Position numbers and translations under genes: made by a program | Part shown: one piece after another, positions 5,657 to 5,741 of the stretch | Numbering within the stretch: the first letter of the stretch is position 1 | Layout of the letters: every line of letters starts with the position of its first letter | Origin: an uncultured Slackia sp. | GTDB lineage: Bacteria > Actinomycetota > Coriobacteriia > Coriobacteriales > Eggerthellaceae | Assembly (NCBI GenBank): GCA_900553655.1 | Contig: USEQ01000097.1 | Coordinates: 1-5,741, forward strand | DNA: 5,741 bases | Direction: 5' to 3' | The notes under the pieces: model-generated | The model's database searches: none | What the model saw: the letters and a program-made list of their open reading frames with translations, nothing else | What the model was told of the DNA's origin: nothing

Positions 5657-5741
5657 ATGCATGCTGTACGGTATGTTCGATATACGAACGCATGTTTGGT
5701 GTTTTTGCTGTGCCATCGTTTCGGCATGCGGACGGTATGTG
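5657..5741. promoter_or_regulatory. Repeat-rich non-coding edge, probable control region of a gene beyond the window
   Basis: These 85 bases follow the terminator. They contain an imperfect direct repeat (GCATGC and ACGGTATGT at 5659-5676, again at 5724-5740 with a one-base deletion) and three GTTCG/CGAAC-like half-sites at 5675-5679, 5685-5689 and 5694-5698. The last two half-sites together make CGAAC-GCAT-GTTTG, close to Gram-positive LexA boxes. No convincing complete promoter is visible before the edge. Regulation is inferred only from the repeats. Confidence 0.35.

Noticed and set aside
5365..5727. A 120-codon minus-strand frame opposite rpmA.
   Set aside because: It overlaps the highly conserved L27 gene and its terminator and has no recognisable domain; it is a shadow frame.

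Overview
The window is a compact, moderately GC-rich bacterial chromosome segment holding five protein genes. One is a partial minus-strand gene at the left edge. The other four lie on the plus strand: DNA polymerase I (polA), a small lipoprotein of unknown function, and the ribosomal protein pair rplU-rpmA. The features suggest a Gram-positive host. The left gene belongs to the lipoteichoic-acid-synthase family, PolA has a decayed proofreading domain, and there is a lipobox protein. The style of the PolA and membrane-protein sequences suggests an actinobacterial Coriobacteriia member (Eggerthella/Slackia-like). That placement is a guess from familiarity, not a search result. Bacillota of the kind that carry a cleaved L27 extension are unlikely, because L27 starts directly with MAHKKG and no Prp protease gene lies between rplU and rpmA.

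Layout. Bases 1-1280 (minus strand) encode the first 426 residues of a polytopic membrane phosphoglycerol transferase, reading off the left edge. Bases 1281-1392 are a divergent intergenic region with a probable extended -10 promoter for polA and a leader hairpin. Bases 1393-4029 are polA. Bases 4030-4168 hold two mutually exclusive stem-loops that look like a partial terminator or attenuator. Bases 4169-4780 encode the lipoprotein. Bases 4781-4995 are non-coding and contain an 11-bp inverted repeat with a 46-nt loop, then a good -35/-10 promoter whose -10 box is bracketed by an 8-bp inverted repeat. Bases 4996-5604 are rplU and rpmA. A strong rho-independent terminator follows at 5626-5656. 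The last 85 bases carry direct and inverted repeats that look like the control region of a gene beyond the right edge.

How the genes relate. rplU and rpmA are the classic L21-L27 operon with its own promoter and terminator. polA and the lipoprotein gene may be one transcription unit with partial termination between them. The left gene is divergent from polA and is functionally separate (cell-envelope polymer synthesis). I see no mobile element, CRISPR array, tRNA or rRNA. No previously undescribed multi-gene system is evident. The items worth a second look are regulatory: the dyad on the rplU promoter, the competing hairpins after polA, the inverted repeat upstream of rplU, and the repeat cluster at the right edge.
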